From NCBI GenBank assembly GCA_036645575.1, contig JAVXNW010000005.1:1-49848 (forward strand): 49,848 bases of DNA, written 5' to 3'. Of this stretch, positions 8,251 through 17,511 are shown one piece after another. Both the position numbers and the translations under genes were made by a program. Numbering within the stretch: the stretch's first letter is position 1; each line of letters starts with the position of its first letter. Under the pieces are notes generated by a model. It was given only the letters and a program-made list of their open reading frames with translations. It was not told the origin of the DNA and ran no database searches. Source of the DNA: JAVXNW01 sp036645575 (lineage in GTDB: Bacteria > Bacillota > Clostridia > Christensenellales > Aristaeellaceae).

Positions 8251-9365
8251 TTGCCGACCCCTCCCGCCTCAAGCTTTTTATTGCGCCGCCATCTGCTTGG
8301 CAGGAACCACTCCCAGCTGAACTCGCGGTTGCCCATCAGACCCTTTCGGTAAAACAGCACCACCACCATCAGCAGCACCGAGAACACCACCATGCGGAAG
8401 CCGTTTTTGAACAGCGGAATGCTCACGCCCGCGATCGTCAGCGGTTCGTCAAAGAAGCGCAGCCACCACTCCTTGGCGGCGGTCACGAGGAACGCGCCCA
8501 GGACGCTGCCGGTCACCGACCCGATCCCGCCGATCACGACGATCAGCAAGATGTCGTAGGTCATCGCAATTTTAAACGTCGAGGAGTCGATTGAGCGCAT
8601 GTACATGGCGAGCATGCCGCCCGCGACCGCGGTAAAGAACGAGGAAATGACAAAGCTCATCTCCTTGTGCTTGAACAGCCCAATGCCCATCGCCTCCGCC
8701 GCGATCTCGTCCTCCCGAATCGCCTTGAACGCGCGCCCATAGCTGGACTTGATCAGCAGCACAATGAGGCCAATGCACACAAACGCGATCACAAAGACCA
8801 CCAGAATCGAGTTGAACTTGGGGATCGACTTGAGGCCGTAACTGCCGTTTGTCACCGTGTCAAACTGCGGACTTGCGATCAGCGCGCGCAGAATCTCCGA
8901 AAAGCCCAGCGTCGCAATCGCCAGATAGTCGCTCTTGAGGCGCAACACCGGAATGCCGATCAGCGCCGCGAACACCGCCGCGACAAGTCCCCCGATAATC
9001 AGCGCCAGATAGGGATAGCAGCTGGCCACCCAACTGGGCGCAAGGTTCATAAATTCGCGCAGGTTTTTGATGAGCGGCGAAATGCCGTTCATATAATACA
9101 CGCCGTCCAGCTTGCCTACCGGAATGGTCAGGATCGCGGTCACATACGCGCCCACCGCCATAAAGCCCGCCTGCCCCAGCGAGAACAGCCCGGTAAATCC
9201 GTTCAGCAGGTTCATCGACACCGCGACGATCGCGAAGATCGCGCCCTTCTGCATCACCGAGTACAGCATTCCCTGCTCGAACTTCTTCTCCTCAAGCACC
9301 GTGAGCAGCCATGCCAGCACCGCCAGCGCCACGATGGAGAGGATCCACTTTGTTGTTTTTTTCAT
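8247..9365 (-). CDS. livM: Branched-chain amino-acid ABC transporter permease LivM
   Basis: Membrane subunit of the LIV-type importer, 372 residues with about nine or ten hydrophobic segments. Typical LivM segments are NLLNGFTGLFSLGQAGFMAVGAY, LRLKSDYLAIATLGFSEI and YGRAFKAIREDEIAAEAMGI, the last being the coupling loop to the ATPase. Near the end GGIGSVTGSVLGA matches the family. It follows livH by seven bases. Confidence 0.95.
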   Translation of the reverse strand: MKKTTKWILSIVALAVLAWLLTVLEEKKFEQGMLYSVMQKGAIFAIVAVSMNLLNGFTGLFSLGQAGFMAVGAYVTAILTIPVGKLDGVYYMNGISPLIKNLREFMNLAPSWVASCYPYLALIIGGLVAAVFAALIGIPVLRLKSDYLAIATLGFSEILRALIASPQFDTVTNGSYGLKSIPKFNSILVVFVIAFVCIGLIVLLIKSSYGRAFKAIREDEIAAEAMGIGLFKHKEMSFVISSFFTAVAGGMLAMYMRSIDSSTFKIAMTYDILLIVVIGGIGSVTGSVLGAFLVTAAKEWWLRFFDEPLTIAGVSIPLFKNGFRMVVFSVLLMVVVLFYRKGLMGNREFSWEWFLPSRWRRNKKLEAGGVGK

Positions 9366-9372
9366 AAGCGCG

Positions 9373-10254
9373 TCACACCTTCTCCGTCGTTTTTTCGCCG
9401 AACAGGCCGGTGGGCTTGACCAGCAGCATGATGATCAGCAGAATAAAGGTGAACGCGTCGGAGTAGGTCGAGTACCCGAGCGCCACCAGCGTCGTTTCGC
9501 AAATGCCGATCAGGAATCCGCCCACCATCGCGCCCGGAATGGAGCCAATGCCGCCCAGCACCGCCGCGACAAAGCACTTGAGCCCCGGCAGCGTGCCGCT
9601 GAAGGGATTGACCGACATGCGGTCGGTAAAATACAGGATGGAGCCGACCGCCGCCAGCGCCGAACCGATCACAAAGGTGGTGGAAATGACGGTGTTGATC
9701 TTGACGCCCATCAGCTTGGCGGTCTCAAAGTCCTTGGAGACCGCGCGCATCGCCATGCCCACCTTGGTGTGGTTGATCATCGTGGTGAGCAAAAACACGA
9801 GGCCCACCGCGAGCACCGGCGTAATCAGCGTGACCAGCGAGGCCGACAGGTCGCCCATCTGAAAGATCCGCTTCAAAAACGAAATCTCGGGGTACGGGCG
9901 CGGCAGCGCCGAGAACAGGTACGTCGCGAGGTTTTGAAGCAGCATCGATACGCCGATTGCCGAAATCATGATGGACATGCGCGGCGCAGAACGCAGCGGC
10001 GCATAGGCTGCGCGCTCGATGACCACGCCCAGCACCACCGTCGCCACAATCACCACGGGAATGGCAATCTGCCACGGCATACTCGCCATCGCAAAGACCA
10101 TGAAATACCCCGCCATCATGAAGATATCGCCATGCGCAAAGTTGATGAGGCGCAAAATGCCGTAGACCATCGTATAGCCTATGGCAATCAGCGCGTAGGC
10201 GCCGCCCAGCGATACCCCCGTCAGACAGTGCTGTAAAAAGGTCGTCAGACTCAT
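9373..10254 (-). CDS. livH: Branched-chain amino-acid ABC transporter permease LivH
   Basis: Second permease of the importer, 293 residues with about eight membrane segments. It shows the LivH hallmarks GGAYALIAIGYTMVYGILRLINFAHGDI near the N terminus, TKVGMAMRAVSKD in the coupling loop and GGIGSIPGAMVGG near the C terminus. The start at 10254 is preceded by GGAGG at suitable distance; an upstream in-frame start would add twelve residues unlike the family. About 210 bases with a hairpin separate it from livK. Confidence 0.95.
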   Translation of the reverse strand: MSLTTFLQHCLTGVSLGGAYALIAIGYTMVYGILRLINFAHGDIFMMAGYFMVFAMASMPWQIAIPVVIVATVVLGVVIERAAYAPLRSAPRMSIMISAIGVSMLLQNLATYLFSALPRPYPEISFLKRIFQMGDLSASLVTLITPVLAVGLVFLLTTMINHTKVGMAMRAVSKDFETAKLMGVKINTVISTTFVIGSALAAVGSILYFTDRMSVNPFSGTLPGLKCFVAAVLGGIGSIPGAMVGGFLIGICETTLVALGYSTYSDAFTFILLIIMLLVKPTGLFGEKTTEKV

Positions 10255-10463
10255 GCCAGACCCCTCCATCTGCGCGCCGCCCACCGGCAAGCGCTAAAAG
10301 TACGCGCGTCCCGCGCGGCAAGCCCCCTTGGCCAAAGCGCTTACCGGGAAAACGCGGCAAGGCCGAGCGGCACGCGCCCGACCCGCAGCGATTGCCCGAT
10401 CGCACGATACAATTTAAGGGGCGGGCCCATGTCCCGCCCCTCAAATGCAGAATAGTGTATTCC
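10255..10463 (-). promoter_or_regulatory. livK-livH spacer with strong hairpin
   Basis: On the transcribed strand a nine-base GC stem (10417-10425 with 10433-10441) lies 23 bases after the livK stop. No T-run follows, so it may be a partial terminator or an mRNA 3' stabiliser. Such an element would give more binding protein than permease transcript, which is usual for such operons. The remaining spacer shows no gene and no clear second promoter. Confidence 0.5.
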
Positions 10464-11612
10464 TTAGCCGATCGTGACCGTCTTCAGGAACTTAAACGCG
10501 CCGTCCTCGACGACCTTGATGTAGGCCATGTCCTTCTTCGCGTCGCCGTTTTCGTCAAAGGAGATCGCGCCGGTGACGCCGGGCATGGAGACGGTCGTAA
10601 GCGCATCGCGGATGGCCTGCGGCTCGATGGAGTTGGCCTGCTTGATGGCCTCGATGGCGACCATGTACGCATCGTAGCTCAGTGCGGAAACCGCCGCGAC
10701 GCCGTCGCCGCCGTTTTTCTTGAGGTACTCGGGGGTGGCGTTCAGGAACGCCTTGTAGCCGGTGACGAACTCCGCCGCCGCCGTATCGGCCTCGTCAAAG
10801 AAGGTGGACAGCACGACGCCCTCGGCGTCCGCGCCCGCGTTTTCAATGATCGTCACGTTCTCCCACGTATCGCCCGCCATGATCGTGGAAGTGATGCCCA
10901 GTTCGCGCGCCTGCTTGATCAGAAGCGGCGCCGTCGCGATCGACGAGGGGGCGAAGATGACGTCCGGGGCCGCCGCCTTGATGTTGGTCAAGATGGCCTT
11001 AAAGTCGGTCTGGTTGGTCTGGAACTGCTCTTGGGAGACGATCTCGCCGCCCAGTTCCTTATAGGCCTTCAGGAAGAAGTTGCCCAGCCCCGAGGAGTAG
11101 TCGTCGCCCAACTGCGTGATGACGGCCGCCTTCTTGGCGCCCTCCTGGAAGGCGTAGTTGGCCATGACGGTGCCCTGGAAGGGATCGAGGAAGCACACGC
11201 GGAAGTAGAAGTCGTTGCCCAAGGTCACCTGCGGATTGGTGCAGGAGCAGCCAATGGCCGGAACGCCGGCATCGGCAAAGATCTCGCCCGCCGCGATCGA
11301 GACGCCCGAGCCATAGGAGCCGAGCACCGCGACGACATTGCTGGCCATCAGGCTCTGCGCGGCCGACACAGCCGCCGTCTTGTCGGACTGGTTATCCACT
11401 TCGACCAGTTCAATCTGATAGGTCTCGCCGCCCACTTCAACCGAAGGAACCAAGGAGTTGGCATAGCGTATGCCCAGAATCTCCTGGAAGCCGCCGCCGC
11501 CGTTTTCGCCGGTCACCGGCTCAAACACGCCAATCTTGATGACACCCTCCGCGGACGCGCACATCGGCACGAACAGGAACAGAACCAAGCACAGCGCAAG
11601 AATCTTCTTCAT
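10464..11612 (-). CDS. livK: Branched-chain amino-acid substrate-binding protein
   Basis: Extracytoplasmic receptor of the LIV importer (periplasmic-binding-protein type 1 fold), 382 residues. An N-terminal signal peptide (charged KK, hydrophobic core, cleavage near CASA-EG) is followed by IKIGVFEPVTG, GSYGSGVSIAAGEI and VITQLGDDYSSGLG, all typical. The cysteine in the signal region (VPMC) does not fit the usual lipobox, which is unusual for a Gram-positive binding protein. AAGGAGG precedes the ATG and a strong promoter lies at 11645-11673. Amide or urea-type ligands are used by some relatives, so the exact substrate is uncertain. Confidence 0.92.
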   Translation of the reverse strand: MKKILALCLVLFLFVPMCASAEGVIKIGVFEPVTGENGGGGFQEILGIRYANSLVPSVEVGGETYQIELVEVDNQSDKTAAVSAAQSLMASNVVAVLGSYGSGVSIAAGEIFADAGVPAIGCSCTNPQVTLGNDFYFRVCFLDPFQGTVMANYAFQEGAKKAAVITQLGDDYSSGLGNFFLKAYKELGGEIVSQEQFQTNQTDFKAILTNIKAAAPDVIFAPSSIATAPLLIKQARELGITSTIMAGDTWENVTIIENAGADAEGVVLSTFFDEADTAAAEFVTGYKAFLNATPEYLKKNGGDGVAAVSALSYDAYMVAIEAIKQANSIEPQAIRDALTTVSMPGVTGAISFDENGDAKKDMAYIKVVEDGAFKFLKTVTIG

Positions 11613-11644
11613 ATCCCATATCCTCCTTGGATTTTAATAAAGCT

Positions 11645-11673
11645 ATTATAACGTCATCGGCGCCAAATTGCAA
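11645..11673 (-). promoter_or_regulatory. liv operon promoter
   Basis: On the minus strand TTGCAA (11668-11673), a 17-base spacer and a perfect TATAAT (11645-11650) lie just upstream of the livK ribosome site. The secA promoter has the same hexamers and spacing. No CodY-like box is evident. Confidence 0.8.
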
Positions 11674-11768
11674 GCAGGAATAACCAGATTCGTCATATTT
11701 TATGCTTGTCCACCCGTACAAGTCCTGATTTGACTGCCCTACCCGCCCCAAATGCAAGATTTTCCCGA

Positions 11769-11815
11769 ACCGTTTACCCGCCCCGACATACGATGCAGTG
11801 TGAGCCAGACTCACA
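11769..11815 (+). promoter_or_regulatory. SigK-like mother-cell promoter and inverted repeat
   Basis: AC (11769-11770), a 16-base gap and CATACGAT (11787-11794) match the sporulation sigma-K pattern AC-N16/17-CATANNNT apart from the final base. No sigma-A hexamers are visible here. Just downstream TGTGAG-ccaga-CTCACA (11799-11815) is a perfect six-base inverted repeat near the predicted start of transcription, a possible operator. The assignment is supported by the spore-surface-like product that follows. Confidence 0.4.
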
Positions 11816-11839
11816 TAGCCAACTCGAGGAGGTATGAAA

Positions 11840-12796
11840 ATGTCGTTTTATAGCTACAAGAACGCCAATGCCAGCTGCAGCCCCGGCACCGTAAGCGGCA
11901 ACATCTGTCAAGGCCTGACCGAGAAAATCTGCGTACAAGTGAAAAACGTCTACGACAGCTGTTTGCAACAGGAGCAGTTAGATGAAGTGGATGTGACGGT
12001 GCGGGACATCGTGCCGGTGCTTCCGGAGATTTGCGCGGGGCGGCGCACGGGCGCGCCCTGCCAGTGCGCCTGCGAGGGCAACACCTGTTCCTGCACCTGC
12101 CAGAAGTGCGGAGGCTTTACTTATCAGGACGCTGTGACCAACGCCGAAAACAGCCCCTGCCCGCTGCCGGTTCCCTATGGCCAGTGGACGTTTGAGAGCT
12201 GCCGTTCTTCAACGACCAACGGCGCGATCCGCGACCTGACGATCGAGCGCCTGTGCGACCGACCGCAGTTCGCCCGCGTCAAGGGCACCGTCGATATCCC
12301 GATCGACGTCCTGTTTACCGACCAGCGCTGCCAGGAGTGGATGGGCCGCGCCACCGTCTCGGTCGTCAAAGACGTGCTGCTGGCCATTCCGGACGAATCC
12401 ATCGTGCCCTTCACGCTGGAGAGCCTGGTCAGCGCCATCTGCGTGAGCGGCGTGTACCGGGGCGAATGCCGGTTCGAGATCACGATCTGCATAACGGTCG
12501 TGCTCAAAATCCTGGCTGAGGTGGAAGTGATGATCCCCTCCTACGGCTTCTGCGAGGTTCCGCCCTGCGAGGAGTACGCGGAGAACGTATGCGATGAGTT
12601 CTTCTCGCTCCCGCTATTCCCGCAGCAGAATTGCAAGTGCGGATCGACCGCCACGACCAGCATCTACAATTGCCCGCCCGCGCCCACGGCAAACGCGCCC
12701 CTGAGCACCAGCACCTGCTCCAGCTGCGGAACCGCCTGCGGCGGTTGCTGCTCCCAGTGCCCGCGCTGCGGCTGCACCATGACCCCGTCCAGCTGA
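11840..12796 (+). CDS. Cys-rich exosporium/spore-coat-like protein
   Basis: A 318-residue protein with about 33 cysteines, clustered at residues 60-95 (CQCACEGNTCSCTCQKC) and in the last 40 residues (CSSCGTACGGCC). The middle part is a beta-rich domain with ICVQVKNVYDSCLQQ, VKGTVDIPIDVLFTD and GRATVSVVKDVLLAIPDESIVPF. This layout resembles Cys-rich clostridial spore-surface proteins such as CsxA, which self-assemble through disulfides. There is no signal peptide, as expected for a mother-cell-made coat protein. The ATG at 11840 is preferred: GGAGG lies seven bases before it, whereas an in-frame ATG at 11834 abuts the ribosome site. Confidence 0.65.
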   Translation: MSFYSYKNANASCSPGTVSGNICQGLTEKICVQVKNVYDSCLQQEQLDEVDVTVRDIVPVLPEICAGRRTGAPCQCACEGNTCSCTCQKCGGFTYQDAVTNAENSPCPLPVPYGQWTFESCRSSTTNGAIRDLTIERLCDRPQFARVKGTVDIPIDVLFTDQRCQEWMGRATVSVVKDVLLAIPDESIVPFTLESLVSAICVSGVYRGECRFEITICITVVLKILAEVEVMIPSYGFCEVPPCEEYAENVCDEFFSLPLFPQQNCKCGSTATTSIYNCPPAPTANAPLSTSTCSSCGTACGGCCSQCPRCGCTMTPSS

Positions 12797-12957
12797 CGGA
12801 GGCCCGCCCTCGCGCCGCCGGCATGTTCTTGACAAGGCGGGGCGGTTTTAATAGACGCCGGACGACCCAAGCGCCCTCCCCCTAACGAAAGCAGTCCGGC
12901 GCCGCATACATGGCCGGCGGGTGGAAGCGCTATTTTCCGCCCAGTGATCGGCATAGT
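12797..12957. other. Intergenic stretch, nothing recognisable
   Basis: Spacer between the convergent Cys-rich gene and rubrerythrin. There is no credible open frame, promoter or terminator until the hairpin at 12958. Confidence 0.5.
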
Positions 12958-12987
12958 CAAGGCGCGCAGCGTTTGCTGCGCGCCTTG
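12958..12987 (-). terminator. Perfect 13-base hairpin between convergent genes
   Basis: CAAGGCGCGCAGC (12958-12970) and its exact complement (12975-12987) flank the loop GTTT. The position, behind both the Cys-rich gene and trmD-rbr, suits a bidirectional terminator, although neither strand has a good T-run. It directly adjoins the 16-nt repeat array at 12985-13048. Confidence 0.55.
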
Positions 12988-13048
12988 GCTTATTGAAATC
13001 TTGGCTTCTTGAAACCTTGCTCTATTGAAACTGCGGCTTCTTAAAATC
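12985..13048 (-). repeat. Four tandem degenerate 16-nt repeats (array 1)
   Basis: Four consecutive 16-base units, for example TTGGCTTATTGAAATC and TTGGCTTCTTGAAACC, run from the hairpin to the rubrerythrin stop codon without gaps. The units differ at several positions but keep the phase. Rotated by ten bases they match the units of the array at 22476-22555 (GAAATCTTGGCTTCTT here, AAAATCTTTGCCTTAC there). Both arrays lie behind minus-strand genes beside a strong hairpin. Confidence 0.6.
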
Positions 13049-13586
13049 AGTAGTTTTCGGGCTTGATCTCGAAATAGGCCTTGGGATGCGCGCAGACCGG
13101 GCAGATTTCGGGGGCCTTTTTGCCGATGACCAGATGGCCACAGTTGCGGCACTTCCAGATCATGTCGTTGTCGCGGGAGAAGACCAGCGCATTGTCCACG
13201 TTGTCCAGCAGCGCCAGATACCGCGCCTCGTGCTCGCGCTCGATCTTGCCGACCTCGGAAAACAGGTGCGCGATGTCGTCAAAGCCTTCCGCGATAGCGT
13301 CCTTCTCGAATGTCGCGTACATGTCGGTCCACTCGTAATTTTCGCCGGCCGCCGCCGCCTTCAGGCACTCCGCCGTGGAGCCGATGTCGTTAATCAGCTT
13401 GTACCAGATCTCGGCGTGCTCTTTTTCGTTGCCTGCGGTCTCGGTGAAGATCGCCGAAATTTGCTCAAAGCCTTCCTTCTTGGCCTTCGAGGCAAAGAAG
13501 GTATACTTGTTGCGCGCCTGGGATTCTCCGGCAAACGCCGCCTGCAAATTGGCCTCGGTACGGGTTCCCTTCAAACGTTCATTCAT
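13047..13586 (-). CDS. rbr: Rubrerythrin
   Basis: Non-haem iron peroxidase that detoxifies hydrogen peroxide in anaerobes. The 179-residue protein has a diiron four-helix domain (AGESQARNKYTFFA, ETAGNEKEHAEIW, KIEREHEARY) and a C-terminal rubredoxin-like domain with CRNCG and CPVCAHPKAYF. An ATG at 13586 with AGAAGGAGG ten bases upstream gives a normal rubrerythrin start. However, the frame is open all the way upstream through trmD, with no stop codon between, so it can also be made as the C-terminal part of a 429-residue TrmD-rubrerythrin fusion. Confidence 0.93.
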   Translation of the reverse strand: MNERLKGTRTEANLQAAFAGESQARNKYTFFASKAKKEGFEQISAIFTETAGNEKEHAEIWYKLINDIGSTAECLKAAAAGENYEWTDMYATFEKDAIAEGFDDIAHLFSEVGKIEREHEARYLALLDNVDNALVFSRDNDMIWKCRNCGHLVIGKKAPEICPVCAHPKAYFEIKPENY

Positions 13587-14336
13587 GGTATTGTCCCTCC
13601 TTCTAATCATTCGCCGTTTCTTTTTTGGGGGCTTCTCGCCCGACAATTGCTCATCGGACATGCCTAAAATCAAATCGGGCCTGCGTGCGCGGGTGAGTTC
13701 AATCGCCCGCGCGCGCTGCCAGCGTTCGATCTCCTTGTGATTGCCGCCAACCAGCGGTTCGGGAACCGCCATGTCCCGAAACACCCGGGGCCGCGTGTAC
13801 TGCGGATACTCGAGCAGGCAGCCGGAAAAGCTCTCGTCCACGCTGGAGGCCTCGCTTCCAAGCACCCCCGGCACCAGCCGCGACACCGCGTCGATCACCA
13901 CCAGCGCGCCCATCTCCCCGCCCGTGAGCACGTAATCGCCGATCGACAATTCCTCAAACCCGCATAGGTCAAGCGCCCGCTGATCCACGCCTTCGTAATG
14001 GCCGCACAAAAAAAGCAATTCTTCCTCGAGCGCCAACTCCCGCACAATCGTTTGATTGAGCGTGCGCCCGCGCGGGCTTAGGTAGATTCGACGCCCATGA
14101 AAGCCCTCGGCCTCGAGCGCCTCGACCGCATCGACAATGGGCTGCGCCAGCATCACCATGCCCGCGCCGCCGCCAAAGGGATAGTCGTCGGTGTTTTTGT
14201 GCTTGTTCTGCGAATAGGGGCGGATATCGACGGCGTCCACCGTCACAAGGCCCTTTTTCGCGGCCCTGCCCAGAATGCTCTCCGACAGGACCGGCGCAAG
14301 CATCCCGGGAAAAATCGTCAGCACCTTAACACGCAT
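13587..14336 (-). CDS. trmD: tRNA (guanine-37-N1)-methyltransferase, no stop codon before rbr
   Basis: Methylates G37 of tRNAs to prevent frameshifting. The 250-residue segment has VLTIFPGM, the trefoil-knot SAM-binding region LFLCGHYEGVDQR and IGDYVLTGGE, and the C-terminal EYPQYTRP and HKEIERWQR motifs, so the enzyme is complete. After RARRPDL the frame continues through GMSDEQLSGEK and a basic tail (KKKRRMIRRR) directly into the rubrerythrin start, without any stop. The last codons coincide with the rubrerythrin ribosome site. It follows rimM by 15 bases. A one-base sequencing error at the junction would restore a stop, because both TGA and TAG occur there in other frames. Confidence 0.94.
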
Positions 14337-14351
14337 ATATTATCACCATTT

Positions 14352-14879
14352 TTAGTCGTCTTCAAACACCGCGACTTGCTTAAGCTGCGCGGCCGACAAC
14401 AAAATTTTCTTTTTTTCCACATCCACGTCCAGAATCACGCGCTTGAGCGCGGGCACCAGCACCTCGCCCAAGGGGCCTTTGAACACGTAGACGTCCCCCG
14501 CGCCCGGCTGCATGACCTCGGTGAGCGTGCCATAATCCACGCCCTCGTCGTCCGTCGCGCGGCACCCGACCAGATCGCAGATGAACTCCGCGTCCTTGGG
14601 CAGTCTGATGGCATGGGCGCGATCGACATACAGGAACTTTCCGCGCACCTTCTCCGCGTCGTCCCGGTCCTTGATCCCCTCGATCTTGAGGTATACCGCA
14701 TCGGGATCAATGCGCGTGCAGTATAAATTCACCGGCACAAAGCCGCTTCCTTCCTCAAAAAGCGCCTGCGTAAGGTCGGCAAAGCGCATCGGGTTACAGG
14801 TAATCGGGCGCACCTTGACCTCGCCGTGCACGCCTTGGGGCTTGAGTATCTCGCCAATCACCAAGTTGTCATTCAACAT
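14352..14879 (-). CDS. rimM: Ribosome maturation factor RimM
   Basis: Assists 30S head assembly near S19 and helix 33b. The 175-residue protein has the N-terminal beta-barrel motif IGEILKPQGVHGEVKV and, in the PRC-barrel half, LVGCRATDDEG and VFKGPLGEVLVPAL. It sits in the standard rpsP-khpA-rimM-trmD order. Its GGAGG site is directly preceded by the hairpin at 14895-14930. Confidence 0.96.
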   Translation of the reverse strand: MLNDNLVIGEILKPQGVHGEVKVRPITCNPMRFADLTQALFEEGSGFVPVNLYCTRIDPDAVYLKIEGIKDRDDAEKVRGKFLYVDRAHAIRLPKDAEFICDLVGCRATDDEGVDYGTLTEVMQPGAGDVYVFKGPLGEVLVPALKRVILDVDVEKKKILLSAAQLKQVAVFEDD

Positions 14880-14894
14880 ATTGCCTCCGCAAGG

Positions 14895-14930
14895 GAAAAG
14901 GGAGGCGCTCCGGTCTGACCGGCGGCCTCC
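14895..14930 (-). terminator. Attenuator-like hairpin between khpA and rimM
   Basis: GGAGGC (14901-14906) pairs with GCCTCC (14925-14930) around an inner CCGGTC-t-GACCGG palindrome. On the transcribed minus strand it is followed by CTTTTCCC and then the rimM ribosome site. This geometry would reduce expression of rimM-trmD-rbr relative to rpsP-khpA. Confidence 0.5.
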
Positions 14931-15002
14931 TCACTTTCAGCGCGCACCCGCGCGATTTCATCCGGAAACTGGGTTCCCGCACGACTGCGCCGCTGCCCTA
15001 TA

Positions 15003-15230
15003 TTAGATAATTTCCACGAATACAGGCTTCTCGTCCTTCGGCGTCGCCGCCTTGACCACCGTGCGAATGGCTTTGGCAATGCGGCCCTGCTTGCCGATGA
15101 CCTTGCCCATATCGCCTTCGGCGACGCGCAGCTCGACCACGGTATTGTCCGCGCTCTGGATCTCACGCACATCGACTTGGTCGGGATTTTCAACCAGCGA
15201 CTGCGCGATGAATCGAACCAAATCGACCAT
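15003..15230 (-). CDS. khpA: KH-domain RNA-binding protein KhpA
   Basis: A 75-residue single KH-domain protein with the GKQG loop inside MGKVIGKQGRIAKAI, the RNA-contacting GxxG. In Bacillota KhpA pairs with KhpB and influences cell size and small-RNA binding. ATG at 15230 with AAAGGTGA upstream is preferred over an in-frame GTG two codons earlier. It lies 26 bases behind rpsP. Confidence 0.93.
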   Translation of the reverse strand: MVDLVRFIAQSLVENPDQVDVREIQSADNTVVELRVAEGDMGKVIGKQGRIAKAIRTVVKAATPKDEKPVFVEII

Positions 15231-15256
15231 ATGCACTCACCTTTACGGACGCTCGA

Positions 15257-15496
15257 TTAGAGCGCGCCGCCCTTCTTGAGTAACGCGCGCGTGGTATCGC
15301 TGGGCTGTGCGCCAACGCTCATCCAGTACTTTACGCGCTCCTGATCGATCTTGAGCTCAACCGGCTCGGTGAGCGGGTTGAAGTAGCCGATCTCCTCGAT
15401 GAAGCGGCCGTCGCGGGCGTTGCGGCTGTCGGTGACGACGATGCGGTAGAACGGCTTTTTCTTCATGCCCATTCTCTTAAGACGAATCTTGACCAT
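15257..15496 (-). CDS. rpsP: 30S ribosomal protein S16
   Basis: A 79-residue S16 with the canonical start VKIRLKRMGMKKKPFYRIVV and the motif SRNARDGRFIEEIGYFNP. TAAGGAGG lies nine bases before the ATG. It is followed by khpA, rimM and trmD in one transcript and preceded by ffh. Confidence 0.98.
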   Translation of the reverse strand: MVKIRLKRMGMKKKPFYRIVVTDSRNARDGRFIEEIGYFNPLTEPVELKIDQERVKYWMSVGAQPSDTTRALLKKGGAL

Positions 15497-15666
15497 AGTG
15501 AAAGTCCTCCTTAAAAATTGTACAAGCTTAAATTTTATCCGAAACGCTTTTGCGTGCTGGATCGTCCTGGTCGCCGAACCCTCGGCCTTGTCGGGCGGCC
15601 GCCGCTCGATCTTTCCGCTTCATGCCAAAAGGCATGCGCGGCTTGCTTCTTCCGCTCGATCTTAGG

Positions 15667-17007
<1,341 letters not shown>

Positions 17008-17104
17008 GGCTCTCACCTCGTCTAACGTTCATTTTTTTCACGCGCCCGTCTCTTGCGCCAATTTGCGCAACGCCTTGCGCGCGGGTTTCTCGCGGCTCGG
17101 GATT

Positions 17105-17455
17105 TCACCGCTCGATTTTCTCGATGCGCTCCAGTGCCGCCGCCGCCTGCGCAAGCGCCTCGCGGCTTCCGCCTTCGGGCACGACCCGCTCAAGCGCCGC
17201 CCGGCAGTCGTCCACCGCCGCTTGAATCTTGCGATACCGGTCGAGCAGACCCAGCTTGGCCTCGTAATTGTCCAGCTGCTCCTCGGCCTTGTGCAGCGCG
17301 TCATGCACGCCTTGGCGCGATATGCCGGTCTCCTCGGCAATCTCGCCCAGCGACATGTCCTCCTCCAGATACAGCCTGAGCGCCTCTTGCCGGTTCTTGG
17401 TCAACAGCGGCCCATAAAAGTCGTTCAGCCACCCAACCTCAAATCGCCGATCCAT
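17105..17455 (-). CDS. ylxM: YlxM family helix-turn-helix protein (UPF0122)
   Basis: A 116-residue protein of the UPF0122 family that stimulates SRP function in Gram-positive bacteria. The N-terminal WLNDFYGPLLTKNRQEALRLYLEEDMSLGEIAEETGISRQGVHD is a sigma-70-region-4-like helix-turn-helix, followed by a helical tail. It is the first gene of ylxM-ffh and lies behind the near-perfect promoter at 17483-17511. Confidence 0.93.
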   Translation of the reverse strand: MDRRFEVGWLNDFYGPLLTKNRQEALRLYLEEDMSLGEIAEETGISRQGVHDALHKAEEQLDNYEAKLGLLDRYRKIQAAVDDCRAALERVVPEGGSREALAQAAAALERIEKIER

Positions 17456-17482
17456 ACGCGCCTCCGCTCACACACTCGGGTT

Positions 17483-17511
17483 ATTATAGCGGACAAAGGC
17501 GCGCCTGTCAA
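17483..17511 (-). promoter_or_regulatory. Consensus promoter of ylxM-ffh
   Basis: On the minus strand TTGACA (17506-17511), a spacer of exactly 17 bases and TATAAT (17483-17488) match the sigma-A consensus at all twelve positions. The -35 box lies in one arm of the 16-base palindrome at 17497-17536. Confidence 0.88.

Noticed and set aside
12985..13048. 16-nt arrays as CRISPR or as coding repeats
   Set aside because: Units are contiguous and degenerate, the period is not a multiple of three, and no spacers exist.
13047..14336. Treating trmD-rubrerythrin as a single normal gene
   Set aside because: Both halves are complete and the second has its own ribosome site and ATG, so I list two genes and report the missing stop as a finding.
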